A stretch of DNA of 54,924 bases, taken from Marinifilum sp. GTDB taxonomy: Bacteria > Bacteroidota > Bacteroidia > Bacteroidales > CG2-30-32-10. The notes below the pieces were generated by a model, which saw only the letters and a list, made by a program, of their open reading frames with translations, was not told the DNA's origin and ran no database searches. The stretch is taken from assembly GCA_020718065.1 (NCBI GenBank), contig DYDE01000006.1, positions 1-54,924 of the forward strand. Direction: 5' to 3'. Each line of letters opens with the position of its first letter. Position 1 is the first letter of the stretch. This document shows positions 27,481 to 38,500 of this stretch, in pieces. Both the position numbers and the translations under genes were made by a program.

Positions 27481-28962
27481 TTATTTTCGTAAACCATAAA
27501 CAGTGCGATAATGATAGCCGTAAATTGAATATTCAATTGCATCTGCCAATAAACCTGGACGCATAAAAAGTGTCCATATGATAAATTTCCAATAATCGCC
27601 TCTTCCTTTGTTGATTACTCCAATTATAAAAATTGATTTAATTAATGCTTTAATTTTAGCAAGATTTAACTTAAATGGAGTTGTATTGTTGGGTATATAA
27701 TTTAGAAATAATTTTCGTATCCTTTTATAGTAAGGTTTTGTTGTATATATTTCACTGATAATTCTCTTATATCCTTCAATTAATTCATTATAGTTCATTC
27801 GCGGTACAAAATTCATTGATAAATCTGTATTGCTGCCAGTAACTTCTGTAGTCAATCTGTCTTCGGCTTCCAGGCGATCATAAAGCTTTGTGTTTTTGGG
27901 AGCATTTAGCAAACCAACCATGGCTGAAACAATTCCACTTTGCTGAATAAAATCGATTTGTCGTTGAAAAACAGAAGAAGAATCACTGTCGAAACCTATG
28001 ATAAATCCACCTGAAACTTGCATGCCTGCATTTTGTATTTTTTTAATGTTTTGTAAAAGGTCACGGTTTTTATTTTGTAATTTATTACACTCCTGAAGTG
28101 AATTTTCTTCAGGTGTTTCTATTCCTATAAATACAGACATAAATCCAGTATCTGCCATTAGTTTCATAAGTTCATTGTCATCAGAAAGGTTTATTGTTGC
28201 TTCTGTATTGAATGTAAAAGGATATTTGTGAATCTGCATCCATTCTTTCATTGCAGGAAGTAATTCGTATTTGATAAAATTTTTATTTCCTATAAAATTA
28301 TCATCTACTACAAAAATATTACCTCTCCATTTAAGCTCGTATAATTTGTCTAATTCATTAAGAATTTGTTTTGTAGTTTTCATTCTCACCTTATGTCCTA
28401 ACAGGGATGTTATTTCGCAGAATTCGCAGGAAAAAGGACAGCCACGCGAAACCTGAATATTCATAAATGCATATTTAGATCTGGCTAATAATTGAAAATC
28501 AGGAACTGGTGTAGATGTAATTTCTGGGAATTCTGTTGTCTTATATATTCTTTTGGGATGTCCCTCTTTTAAATCATTAAGAAAAAGAGGTAATGTTAAT
28601 TCAGCTTCATTCAGTATAAGATGATCAATTTTAGGATAGCTATCATATTCTTGAGTAAACAAAGGTCCACCAGCAACCATTTTTACACCCAATTTTGAAC
28701 ATTCATTTATTATAGTATTTACTGATTCCTTCTGGATATGCATAGCGCTGATAAATACATAATCAGCCCAAAGAATATCTTTTGTTTTCAATGGCGCAAC
28801 ATTCATATCAACAAGCTTTTTTTCCCACTCTGTGGGTAGCATGGCAGAAACAGTAATTAATCCAAGAGGAGGAACTGCAGCTTTTTTAGAAATAAAACGT
28901 AATGCATGTTTGAAATTCCAGAACGAGTCAGGATAAATAGGATATACCAGTAAGATTTTCAT
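27481..28962 (-). CDS. B12-binding-domain radical SAM protein (HpnP/DUF4070-like)
   Basis: A 493-residue protein. The N-terminal ~155 residues form a cobalamin-binding Rossmann-like domain ('PPLGLITVSAMLP', 'MVAGGPLFTQEY') without the DxHxxG loop, as is usual in this class. The radical SAM core carries the cluster motif in 'SRGCPFSCEFCE', C-x3-C-x2-C at about 175, 179 and 182. 'FVDDNFIGN'-like sequence and 'GFIIGFDSDSSSVF' follow. The C-terminal ~150 residues match the DUF4070-type extension found with hopanoid C-2 methylase HpnP and relatives. Such enzymes use methylcobalamin and a 5'-deoxyadenosyl radical to methylate unactivated carbons or remodel lipids. No hopanoid or other pathway gene is adjacent, so the substrate is open. 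Confidence 0.85.
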   Translation of the reverse strand: MKILLVYPIYPDSFWNFKHALRFISKKAAVPPLGLITVSAMLPTEWEKKLVDMNVAPLKTKDILWADYVFISAMHIQKESVNTIINECSKLGVKMVAGGPLFTQEYDSYPKIDHLILNEAELTLPLFLNDLKEGHPKRIYKTTEFPEITSTPVPDFQLLARSKYAFMNIQVSRGCPFSCEFCEITSLLGHKVRMKTTKQILNELDKLYELKWRGNIFVVDDNFIGNKNFIKYELLPAMKEWMQIHKYPFTFNTEATINLSDDNELMKLMADTGFMSVFIGIETPEENSLQECNKLQNKNRDLLQNIKKIQNAGMQVSGGFIIGFDSDSSSVFQRQIDFIQQSGIVSAMVGLLNAPKNTKLYDRLEAEDRLTTEVTGSNTDLSMNFVPRMNYNELIEGYKRIISEIYTTKPYYKRIRKLFLNYIPNNTTPFKLNLAKIKALIKSIFIIGVINKGRGDYWKFIIWTLFMRPGLLADAIEYSIYGYHYRTVYGLRK

Positions 28963-29189
28963 AAAAGTAATAGAATTTTCTTTTTGTTATTTATTAATCT
29001 GCTATTTGTTTCTATTTGAAAATTAAACAATAAGCACATTTTATAGTTTATTTAATTAACAATACTATTTCCCTGATTTAATTTCTATAAGGAAAATAGT
29101 ATTGTTGAATTTTTAAATAACCCATGAGGTAAAGTTACAAAAGCATGCAAGTAAAAGTGTTATATAATTCTTGGAAAAAATTACAAAAT

Positions 29190-29750
29190 TCACACATTTT
29201 CAAGAGTACTGCGTCTTTTGTTTTTTAATTGTTTGAAAAAGCTGGGGGTTAAGCCGGTAACTTTTTTGAATTGACTGGATAAATGCGCAACGCTACTGTA
29301 ATTGAGTTTATATGATATTTCTGTAAGATTAAGTTCGTCATATATAAGCATTTCTTTAACCTTTTCAATTTTATGTAGTATTATGTAATGTTCAATATTG
29401 ATACCGGTTACTTCTGAAAAAAGATTAGAAAGATAAGTATAATCATGATTTAGTTTTTCACTTATATAATCGGACTTTTTTATTTTAGGTAGTTCATCAG
29501 AATAATGTATCATTTCTATAATAACATTTTTAATTCTCTCAATTAAAATTGCTTTTTTGTCATCCATCAGTTCTAATCCTGCTTTTAATAAAGCAATCTT
29601 CAATTTTTCTCTTTGTTCGGCCGATATGTCCTCTCTTATTTCCACTTCGCCCAAGTTTACAAAAACAAAATGTAGCCCAAGTTTGTTTAACTCCGATTTC
29701 ACCAGCATTTTGCAGCGATTTGAAACCATATATTTGATGAATAGCTTCAA
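29190..29750 (-). CDS. AraC-type helix-turn-helix regulator
   Basis: A 186-residue protein. The C-terminal ~100 residues are an AraC DNA-binding domain with two HTH units; the second is seen as 'LNYSSVAHLSSQFKKVTGLTPSFFKQ'-type sequence. The N-terminal ~75 residues ('KYMVSNRCKMLVKSELNKLG', then 'FVNLGEVEI') are a short domain found with many Bacteroidetes AraC-like proteins and lack the cupin sensor of classical AraC. The ABC transporter genes lie upstream on the same strand, 236 bp away, but a link is not shown. The signal sensed is unknown. Confidence 0.85.
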   Translation of the reverse strand: MKLFIKYMVSNRCKMLVKSELNKLGLHFVFVNLGEVEIREDISAEQREKLKIALLKAGLELMDDKKAILIERIKNVIIEMIHYSDELPKIKKSDYISEKLNHDYTYLSNLFSEVTGINIEHYIILHKIEKVKEMLIYDELNLTEISYKLNYSSVAHLSSQFKKVTGLTPSFFKQLKNKRRSTLENV

Positions 29751-29985
29751 TAAATTTTGTGTTTATGGTTAGGTACTTAAAAATGAAATCACTAACAAAC
29801 ATAAATAAAATTAGGAAAAAATACAAAGAAAAATTGTAGAAAATCAGAATTAATTCTCTATACTTAAATGAATAAAATACTTTAAAAAAAGAATATATGC
29901 TTGAAAAATCTAATTAAAGTAATCCTAAATAGTATAATTTTAAAAAATGCTTTATATGTTGGTTTTATCTAAATTGTTTGTTTTT

Positions 29986-30786
29986 TTATTTTCCTAAAGC
30001 ACCTTTTCTAAGCATCTGATAATTTATTGTAATGAATAATGCGATATACAAAACACAGACTGTAATGTTAAGTAATGAAAAATCATATGCAACATTTTTT
30101 CCCAATAATTTTCCAAGTGGATTAGGAACCAATTTATCGATGAGGTTCATAGGAAAGAAGCGGGTGATATAATCTGGTAATTTAAATGATATGAGATTTT
30201 CAATGACAATGGTATATAAAAACAACATACCAATAACAAAACCTGATCTTTTGAGCCATGAGCTTAAAAAATAGGCAAAGTTTAAATAAAGCAATAAAGA
30301 AAAGAAATAGGAAAAAATAATACCCGAACCTTCAAAAATGTTAGTATCTCCATAATAGTTTCCAAGAATGAGCGTTAATGTTATAAGAAGTATAACTCCA
30401 ATCAAACTTAAAATCAATATTATAAGTTCTTTTGCCCATATTATTTCCCATTTACTCATTCCATCTATTATGTTTTGTCTTATTGTTCTATAGCTATACT
30501 CATTGGTAACAATTATAACTACAATTAAAGCAAGCAATAGTTTGAACCAGCTTGCTAGATAAGCCATGTTTAACCAAATATCGGGAAAATTGGAAACAGA
30601 GTATCCTTGTAAAATTAAATTTCCCATGGATGATTGTTTACTCCCATTCCCAATACGTACTGATCCGATAATGTTTTCAAATCCAAATGCAATGGGAGCC
30701 AAAAGGATTATATATAACCCTAATAATATCCAAAATGTTTTGCTGTAAATTATCTTATGTAATTCTATTTTAAGTAATCTGATCAT
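29986..30786 (-). CDS. ABC-2-type transporter permease
   Basis: A 266-residue membrane subunit with six predicted helices (about 17-38, 75-95, 120-145, 160-180, 190-205 and 240-258) and the hallmark N-terminus 'LLKIELHKIIYSKTFWILL' seen in ABC-2 permeases. The loop 'NEYSYRTIRQNIIDGMSKWE' after helix 2 is the coupling-helix region for the ATPase. The gene begins 2 bp after the end of the ATPase gene, so the pair forms one exporter. The substrate is not predictable from sequence. Confidence 0.88.
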   Translation of the reverse strand: MIRLLKIELHKIIYSKTFWILLGLYIILLAPIAFGFENIIGSVRIGNGSKQSSMGNLILQGYSVSNFPDIWLNMAYLASWFKLLLALIVVIIVTNEYSYRTIRQNIIDGMSKWEIIWAKELIILILSLIGVILLITLTLILGNYYGDTNIFEGSGIIFSYFFSLLLYLNFAYFLSSWLKRSGFVIGMLFLYTIVIENLISFKLPDYITRFFPMNLIDKLVPNPLGKLLGKNVAYDFSLLNITVCVLYIALFITINYQMLRKGALGK

Positions 30787-30788
30787 AA

Positions 30789-31676
30789 TTAATTGGTTAT
30801 TTCTAAAAATTGCATTTCTAAATTTTTCTTTCTGCTGGCAAGATGTGTTAAAGCTATTCCTTTACTGAAAAAATATTTATTAATTTCTCCATTTGATATT
30901 TTCTTAGAAAGTTTAACTATATATTTATCTAACTCTAATTTTACATCCACTACCATAGCAAATTCTTTTATTGCAATATGTAGTTCTTCCATATTGTCTG
31001 CTTTTAGTTCAAGTAAATATGTTTCACCAAGAATTTCATCAACCTTCCCTTGTACCAATAAAGCACCTTTTTTTATGATGGCTACATGAGAACATACTTT
31101 CTCAACTTCATCAAGCATGTGACTGGCAAGAATAATGGTGATACCTTGTTTGGCAACTTTAAGAATTATATTTCTTATTTCTGCTATTCCTTGTGGATCC
31201 AATCCATTGGTGGGTTCATCTAAAACCAAAACTTCCGGATTGCCCAGTAGAGCTGCAGCAATTGATAACCTTTGCTTCATTCCCAATGAAAATGTTTTGA
31301 ACTTATCTTTTCTTCTGTCAAAAAGATCAACAATTTTCAAAACCCTCTCAATATCTGAATAGGGTGCTTCTTTAATTTCAGCTGAAATCATCAGATTTCT
31401 TTCTGCTGACAGGTATCCATAAAAGTTTGGGGTTTCCACTATCGCTCCAATCTTCTTTCTTGAGAGATTAGTGGGTGCTTGTCCAAACCATTCATAAGTG
31501 CCTTTGTTTTGTGGAATGATATCCAGTATAATTCCCAAGGTTGTGGTCTTACCACTTCCATTTGGTCCAAGTAATCCAAATACAGAACCTTTTTCAATCT
31601 CTAAAGATACCTCTTTGAGTACTTGTAAAGACCCATATTTTTTTGTTAAGTTGTAAGTGTTTAACACTTTTGTCAT
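30789..31676 (-). CDS. ABC transporter ATP-binding protein
   Basis: A 295-residue ATPase of the ABC-2/drug-export type. Walker A GPNGSGKT is at 37-44, the signature 'FSLGMKQRLSIAAALLGNP' precedes Walker B 'VLVLDEPTNGLDP', and the switch histidine lies in 'ILASHMLDE'. Residues beyond about 215 form the small C-terminal domain common to this subfamily. It is the first gene of the ATPase-permease operon and powers export by the adjacent permease. Confidence 0.93.
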   Translation of the reverse strand: MTKVLNTYNLTKKYGSLQVLKEVSLEIEKGSVFGLLGPNGSGKTTTLGIILDIIPQNKGTYEWFGQAPTNLSRKKIGAIVETPNFYGYLSAERNLMISAEIKEAPYSDIERVLKIVDLFDRRKDKFKTFSLGMKQRLSIAAALLGNPEVLVLDEPTNGLDPQGIAEIRNIILKVAKQGITIILASHMLDEVEKVCSHVAIIKKGALLVQGKVDEILGETYLLELKADNMEELHIAIKEFAMVVDVKLELDKYIVKLSKKISNGEINKYFFSKGIALTHLASRKKNLEMQFLEITN

Positions 31677-31914
31677 TTTTATATCTATATTAAAGGTGTT
31701 TTTTCAAATTATTTTAATAATAAATTATAATTGCAATTGAGACGCATTTTTCTTAATAAAAATTACAATAATAACACAAATTCTTTATAAAATTTGGATA
31801 TCTAACCAAAGAATATTTCATATTGCATAGTTATTAAATTATAGTAAGATTTTGCTGAGAACGAATCCTTTGATTTATCTTCATAATTATAAATTCTGTA
31901 AAGTTGAAAAATTA

Positions 31915-32793
31915 CTAATATATTAACTTAATCCATTTGTTAATTATATCATTTGCTAATTTAACAGTAGATTTGCCATGCGAGCCTTTTTCTATCAATA
32001 TATATTGTTTGTTTTCATTCCCCCATTCTTTAAATATCATATCACATCCTCTTTTGTCAACAATATTGTCCATCATTCCATAAATAAGCAGCAATGGATA
32101 TTTTGCATTCTTCCCATAATCGATCATCGTATTCATTAATTTTCTCGATTGAGTCATATAATACATGCTGAAATATTTTACTAATAATTGGTCATTCAAT
32201 CTTGATGCTGATTCTTTCTTATCATCTTCGTTTTCAATAGAAGTTGGATCACCAGCCATATTAACTATAGGTTTATGTTTTTCAAATATAAAATACCATA
32301 TGTATTTTAAGTACTGACCAAAGCTAGGTGTCATTCCTTTTGCTTTTTTCATAATATAAGTAGGATTGACCAAAATGGCACCACCAACATTTACTATCTT
32401 GTCTGCAATTGCTAATAAAACTGCAGTTGACATACTATGTCCATAAAGAATAATTTTGTTTTGTTTAGAATGGTAGTCTTTGTCTTTTGTTATTATTTCG
32501 ATGTAGTCGTTTATGAAATCTGAAAACTTTGATATATCTCCTCGCTTCCCATCTGAATAACCTGTTCCACGAGGATGTATTACTACAACTCTGTTCTCTT
32601 TATTGCTAAGTTGTTCTATAATATCTTTCTCACTATTATGATTTATGCCCGTTATCCCTGATATGATAAAAATTGTTGTTTTGTAATTCTCTACAGGTAT
32701 ATATTCATAAACAAACAATTGGCTTCCATCTTTTACCTTAAAAAAATAACCATCAAAATCTGAAGGAGGTATGGGTTTGTTTAAATTTTTCAT
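31915..32793 (-). CDS. Alpha/beta hydrolase (serine aminopeptidase/lysophospholipase-like)
   Basis: A 292-residue cytoplasmic hydrolase without a signal peptide. The nucleophile elbow is GHSMS with Ser at about 120; the acid is probably Asp in 'YGMMDNIVD' and the base His in 'KGSHGKST' near the end, giving a complete triad in the right order. 'VIHPRGTGYSDGKRGD' before the elbow is typical of the Hydrolase_4/monoacylglycerol-lipase group. The substrate is unknown. It is flanked by gaps of more than 200 bp and shows no operon partner. Confidence 0.82.
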   Translation of the reverse strand: MKNLNKPIPPSDFDGYFFKVKDGSQLFVYEYIPVENYKTTIFIISGITGINHNSEKDIIEQLSNKENRVVVIHPRGTGYSDGKRGDISKFSDFINDYIEIITKDKDYHSKQNKIILYGHSMSTAVLLAIADKIVNVGGAILVNPTYIMKKAKGMTPSFGQYLKYIWYFIFEKHKPIVNMAGDPTSIENEDDKKESASRLNDQLLVKYFSMYYMTQSRKLMNTMIDYGKNAKYPLLLIYGMMDNIVDKRGCDMIFKEWGNENKQYILIEKGSHGKSTVKLANDIINKWIKLIY

Positions 32794-32996
32794 ATAAATA
32801 CTTCACTTGAGTTTGATAGAATATCTCGCTCAGTTTTTACATATAGCAATAATTCGTAAAAATAATTCTTTTCTATTTAAGTACAAATTATTAACGATTT
32901 TTAATTTTTAAAAAGCAAGCATTTGATTAAACAAATTGTGGGTTGATTTCCTGTCGAAAAAAAATTAACAATATTCCTTTAAAGCAGTGAACCATA

Positions 32997-33833
32997 TTAT
33001 TTAATAGAATCGCTTATAGGTTTCCAATTTTTAAAAATCATTTCAAAACCCGAACAGATACTTTTAAAACCTAAAGTATTGTGTGTTTCGTTTTTAAAGT
33101 GTATATAATCCCATTCGAATCCTTTCGGTGCGTTTTTTTCCAGCTCATTTATAAAAGGGAAAATTCCCATATCTTTTTCATTTGATATAGAAATGAAAAG
33201 CGACTTTTTAATATCCTTATTGTTTTTAAAAAAATCAGGTAATCTCTTAACATAAGATTGGTCGTCATACCACATACTTGGATCGATGCAAATGAATGAA
33301 TTGAATAATTTAGGACGGTTTATCAATGTATAGATGGCAAATAATCCTCCAGCGGAATGCCCAATAAGGCATCTATAAGGCTCTGTTGGATAAATTGAAT
33401 CGATATAATGTGTTAATTCTGAATCAATAAAATTAAGGAATTTGTCTGCTCCTCCTCCTGTTGGATATTCTTCTGATTTGGTTGGTAAAAAATCCCTTTC
33501 CCTGTCTTTATTTACAATTCCAACAACAATCATTTTAGGCATTATTTTAGACACAAATGAATAAAAGTTCACAATTCCATAAGTTGCTATTAGATTGTTA
33601 CCCGGATCTAAAACATAAACAACCGGATATTTTTCATTTGGATTATCTCTATAGTTATATGGAGGAATTACAACAATTATTTCCTTTTCATTTAATATTT
33701 TTGATTCAAAGGATACTTTATCTCCAATTACAAAATCTTTGATCTGCTGGGCTTGGCAAACACTAAATGTTATAAAGAATATAAAAATTAAACCAAATTC
33801 TATAAGAGCTTTGTTCTTTAATTTCATAATCAT
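32997..33833 (-). CDS. Exported esterase D-type alpha/beta hydrolase
   Basis: A 278-residue protein with a signal peptide (about 1-29, ending VCQAQ). It belongs to the putative esterase family PF00756 that also holds enterochelin/ferric-siderophore esterases. The elbow GHSAGG has its nucleophile at about Ser160, 'SISNEKDMG' probably holds the acid, and 'NETHNTLG' the catalytic His. 'YPVVYVLDPGNN' is the family's conserved early strand. It probably acts in the periplasm on an ester substrate; TonB-receptor context that would suggest siderophore hydrolysis is missing here. The ATG at codon 3 is an equally possible start. Confidence 0.82.
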   Translation of the reverse strand: MIMKLKNKALIEFGLIFIFFITFSVCQAQQIKDFVIGDKVSFESKILNEKEIIVVIPPYNYRDNPNEKYPVVYVLDPGNNLIATYGIVNFYSFVSKIMPKMIVVGIVNKDRERDFLPTKSEEYPTGGGADKFLNFIDSELTHYIDSIYPTEPYRCLIGHSAGGLFAIYTLINRPKLFNSFICIDPSMWYDDQSYVKRLPDFFKNNKDIKKSLFISISNEKDMGIFPFINELEKNAPKGFEWDYIHFKNETHNTLGFKSICSGFEMIFKNWKPISDSIK

Positions 33834-34034
33834 TTTGTTTTTAATTAGCTTGATTTTTTAAGCTATGACGAAATGAAATATTGAAAAGTTACAGAATGTT
33901 GAATGTATATTTGCTAAAAACAATTTTTAGTTTACAAATAATATCTATTTGTAAAGTAGTTTAAATGAGCTTATTTAAATATTGTAAAATATAACTCATC
34001 GATTCAATGAAGAAGAAGCAAATAGATTCGTTTT

Positions 34035-35129
34035 TTATTCTTTTGAACGAATGTTATACTTAACTTCATTGTTTTTACCCATAAAATTTCCATAAACCTC
34101 AGCTGATTTTTCTATACATTTTAATTCAGATTTGCTGTGTTTTCGAAAGAAATCTATATCAATTATAACGTTATCTTTTTTTATTGTCCTTTTCCATATG
34201 CCTGTAACTTGTCCGTTTACAACTATTATAGGTCTGAAAATGCCATTGTCTGAAACTGCTTTTTTTTGTAAGGATGGATGTATGCTAGCGCTTCTGTTCT
34301 TATAACTGATTAAAAATTCATCAAAAGCAGGTAATAAATAAATTGAATTAATATTTGTTATTGAAACATTAAATGAATCAGGCATCCAATAAACCAGGGA
34401 ATCTATTGTTTCAGATCTCAGATCAGACTTGATGTTTTCCAGACCAAATCGTGCTTCTTTCACTGATAAGCCTGACCACCAAATAAAATCCTGTAATGTT
34501 GCAGGGCAACGACTATTAAAATATTTCTTTGCTAGTATTGAAACTGCTTCTTCTCTGTTTAAAATATTTTTTTGTTTAACTCTTTTTTCAAATAGAGCAT
34601 ATGTTTGTTTATTACCTTGCAGACCTCCACTACAAATTATTTTATCCAATTCGGCACAAAGCAATATGTGCGATGCTCTGTTTTCATCGGTCCGGATCTT
34701 AGCTTTTGTCAATTCAGCTATCAATACTTCACGAGTTAATTGTTTTTCATTTTCTAATGCTTTCTCAATTACATCATTACTTTTGTTAATCACAGTTGCT
34801 GTTAATTCCAGCTGATTGTTTCTTGATCTTATTAGTGATTTAATTTGAGGTGCTGCTAGTTCTATTATCCAGTAAATATCTTCAGCAGAAACAAAGTGCC
34901 AGGTTGGTCTTAATAAATGTGTTCGTAATATTTCACCTTTATTAATTGCTGTATCTATTTGTGTATTTGTGGAGTCATCCAATCGGACACCAATGGCCCA
35001 TTTTGCCATTGAAAAATCTTGTGCCTGCATAGCACACATCCATTCAACTATATCTTTTGCTTTTTTATTTTTTTTGTTATCTATTAGCTGGCTTTTAAGC
35101 CTTTTATTCGCTATATCAGTTAAATTCAT
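34035..35129 (-). CDS. Winged-helix DNA-binding-domain protein (HTH_42 family)
   Basis: A 364-residue protein of the PF06224 family. Hallmarks are 'VEWMCAMQAQDFSMAKWAIG', 'LRPTWHFVSAEDIYWI', 'CPATLQDFIWWSGLSVKEA' and 'IYLLPAFDEFLISYKNRS'. Related proteins (AlkZ/YcaQ) are DNA glycosylases that unhook crosslinks or process alkylated bases, but this shorter branch is mostly uncharacterised. The residues QAQ and WWSGL match the family pattern. No repair genes are adjacent. DNA binding is likely; glycosylase activity is only a possibility. Confidence 0.78.
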   Translation of the reverse strand: MNLTDIANKRLKSQLIDNKKNKKAKDIVEWMCAMQAQDFSMAKWAIGVRLDDSTNTQIDTAINKGEILRTHLLRPTWHFVSAEDIYWIIELAAPQIKSLIRSRNNQLELTATVINKSNDVIEKALENEKQLTREVLIAELTKAKIRTDENRASHILLCAELDKIICSGGLQGNKQTYALFEKRVKQKNILNREEAVSILAKKYFNSRCPATLQDFIWWSGLSVKEARFGLENIKSDLRSETIDSLVYWMPDSFNVSITNINSIYLLPAFDEFLISYKNRSASIHPSLQKKAVSDNGIFRPIIVVNGQVTGIWKRTIKKDNVIIDIDFFRKHSKSELKCIEKSAEVYGNFMGKNNEVKYNIRSKE

Positions 35130-35415
35130 TTTGATTTGTTATTCAGCTTTGTTTTAAAATAAATTAATAATTTCTTTATTATTTAGAAGTACAAACCAAA
35201 GTTCCATTATGTTTTCGATTTTTGCAAGAAAAACTTTATTTTTTATGGTTTGCTAAAGCTTTTTATTGTTTATAATGATATGTGAAATCAATAATGTTCC
35301 AAGCAGCATTATTTATGCCGTTTAGTGAGACGATTGTTATTTAAAATAAATGTTGTTTAATAGAATTTAATACAATATGATATAAATACTGTGAAAAATA
35401 AGCATAATCACTTAA
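35130..35415. other. Intergenic region before the large T9SS gene
   Basis: No gene is seen. At 35234-35279 there is a ~45-bp sequence centred on ATGGTTTGCTAAAGCTTTTT that recurs in the same orientation at 40818-40866, beyond the far end of the large gene. Confidence 0.5.
35234..35279. repeat. Left copy of a direct repeat flanking the T9SS gene
   Basis: The core ATGGTTTGCTAAAGCTTTTT with an upstream CTTTA-(T-run) matches 40818-40866, where the core is ATGGTCTGCTAAAGCTTTTT, with one difference in the core and a few differences and gaps outside. The two copies are 5.6 kb apart and bracket one gene. Confidence 0.5.
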
Positions 35416-35444
35416 TTGTTTTTTTTATCATTAATGTATTTTTG
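35416..35444 (+). promoter_or_regulatory. Bacteroidetes-type promoter of the large T9SS gene
   Basis: TTG at 35416-35418 and TATTTTTG at 35437-35444 are separated by 18 bp, slightly short of the usual 19-21. The predicted transcription start near 35451 gives a leader of about 84 nt to the ATG at 35535. Confidence 0.45.
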
Positions 35445-35534
35445 TATATATAGGTGAGTTCCATTTTTACCCAAATGCAAAAGAGAATTTAATATGTTTT
35501 TTATAATTTAAGGTTTTTGTCAATATATGTACAA

Positions 35535-38500
35535 ATGTTTAAACTATCAAATATAACTACCAGTCAGATTGCAAAAAGACGTTTACGGTTTTTATGTTTG
35601 TTATTTCTATTTTCACTGATCAACATTAATTATTCAAAAGCACAAAATGCAGAAAGCTATAATTTCAATGCAAGTTTAGGTGTTTTCAATGCATTAGGTG
35701 GAACGACAATGTCCTTGAGCGGTGGAAATGCAGATGAAGGATGGTTTAATGGTATTGCTATAGGATTTACTTTTAATTATTGTAATGTCAATTATACACA
35801 TATTCATTGTTCAACAAATGGATGGATGACATTTGGAACAAGTTCAACGAACAATGTTTTATCAAATGCATCTTCAGCAAATAACATTAGTTCGGGAGGA
35901 ACAAGACCTTTAATTGCTCCTTTATGGGATGATTTAAATTTGCAGGCAAATACAAACTTGTCTTATACTTTATCAGGGACTTCTCCAAACAGAGTTTTTA
36001 CTGTAGAATGGTTAAATGTAAAATGGAGTGGGTCTGCAACTGGAAATACTATTTCTTTTCAGGTAAAATTATATGAAACTTCAAATAAAATTGAATTTAT
36101 TTATAGACCCGAATCAGGTGTTGTAGCTTTTGCTTCTGCGTCTGTTGGATTAAGTGATATTGCAACCGGTTCAGGTAATTTCATTTCTATAGATGGAACA
36201 GGATTAGATCCAAACAAAAGTTCTACAACAGAGACTACCAATATAAACATTAAACCTACTTCAGGTCAAAAATATATTTTTACTCCACCACAACCTATTC
36301 CATCATGTATATTATTTTCTGAAGATTTCGAAGGATTGTCAATTGGAAATCTTCAAACAACAGGAACATTGTGGAGAATGTATGAAATAACATCTTCTGT
36401 AAATAACTGGTATATAGGTGATAATTCATCTGCAATTACAGGTACAAAAAGTCTCACAATTAGTAACTATACTTATAACAAAACAGATGATGCTGATAAA
36501 GTTGCTTATTATGCTACCAAAATTAATGCGCTTAATTTTTATAATCTGAAAATCAATTTTAAATGGAAGTGTTTAGGAGAAACAAATACTGATTATGGGC
36601 TGTTAGTGTGGTCTATTGATGGAGTAAATTGGCAATCTGTAACATCTACAAAATATACAGGGCAATCAACAACCCAAACCATTGAAAATCTTGATTTATC
36701 TGTTTGTGATAACAAGGAGTTTTTTATTGGATATAGATGGATAAATAACTCTAGCGGAGGTACTAATCCTCCTTTTACAGTTGACGATATTCTTATTGAT
36801 GGCACCCCCTATTTACAATATTCATTTTCATTTCGTCAAGATGTTTTTACACCAATTTCCGAAGGCATCATAGTTACACTTGATGGTAACGGTGGCTCTG
36901 CAGTATCATTGCCATTTACTTTTAATTATGCCAATACAAATTACACTACTATTCGAGTATCAAAAAATGGTTGGATTAAAATGGGTATTATTGACCCAAG
37001 TAATGCTTATGATAACAATCTGGGTAATTTAAGCTATACATCTTTCTTAGCCCCACTTTGGGATACGCTTTGTTTCGATGCTTTTTCTTCTATAATATAC
37101 ACTACCATTGGTACAACTCCTAATAATGTTTTTTGTGTGGAATGGAGAAATATATTGTGGGGTAATGCAAGACAGAATTTTCAAGTTAAACTATCTGAAA
37201 CAACAGGAGTAATAGAATTTATTTATGGGCAGATGATGGAGCCGACAAATGCAACAGCAACCATTGGTATTAATGATGGAACATATTGTGGTAGTCGTTT
37301 CATTAGTGTTACACCAAAATCTACACCTTCTATTTCGTTAGATAATTCTAACAATTTCATTAGTACAAATACATATCTAACCAATGGATTGGTTTATGTA
37401 TTTAATCCTCAGGCAATGCAAAACTATAGTACATGGCAGGCAGCAAATATCGTTGTCGGACAACCCAATTTCACTACAAATAATTCTACTGCAAGTCAGA
37501 CAATAGCTTCAGGAGCAAATAGTTCTTCTGTAAGTTCAAAAGGGATTTTAGCAGTTGGTTCATATTATTCTAATAGGGTGCTATTATGGAATTCAATTCC
37601 AACATCCAATGGAATGGCAGCTAATGTGGTTGTGGGACAAACTAATTTTACCTCCACAACAACTGGAACAACAAATTCAAAGCTAAATCATCCCTACAAT
37701 GTTGCATTTAGTCCGGATGGTAATAAACTTTTAATTGCAGATGCAGGTAACAACCGCATTTTAATTTGGAATACTATTCCCACAACAAATGGAGTTCCGG
37801 CTGATGTTGTTATTGGACAAACTAATTTTACATCTTCCAGCTCTGGATATTCTTCCACAAAACTAAATACTCCCACAGGAATACTCGTTTTGCCAAATGG
37901 TAAGCTGATAATAACAGATAAAAACAATAATAGGGTATTAATATATAATTCTATTCCTACTAGTAATGGTGTAGCAGCCGATTTAGTTATTGGTCAGAAT
38001 GATTTTACAACCAACTCTTCAGGATCAACAGCAAATAAATTTGATAATCCATGGGATGCTGCTTTCACATCTGAAGGGAAATTGCTTATTTCAGATAATG
38101 GAAATTCTTCGAATGGAAATCACAGAATTTTAATTTTTAATGTAGTTCCATCTGTAAATGGAGTTTCAGCAGACTTTGTAATCGGGAATACTGTTTTTGG
38201 TCAAAAACCTTCAACAACTACAAGAACGGGATTTGACCAGCCTTGTGTAACTGTATCATGTGAAGGAAAAGTTGCTATTGCTGATTACGGAAACAGCAGA
38301 ATTATGGTTTATAATCGGGTGCCAACTTCTAACGGAGCTCCTGCAGATGTTGTTCTTGGTCAACCTGACTTTACTACAAAAGTTAGTTTCAACGATGGTT
38401 CAAATAACTCAGGCAGTCCATCTGACAAGAACATGTATTTCCCATATAGTATTTGCTTTGACATCAATGGAAGGTTGATGGTAAATGGAACAAATCCCGG

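Noticed and set aside
29560..29826. Possible 88-codon gene overlapping the AraC-type regulator
   Set aside because: It lies almost wholly inside the regulator gene on the same strand in another frame and shows no family features.
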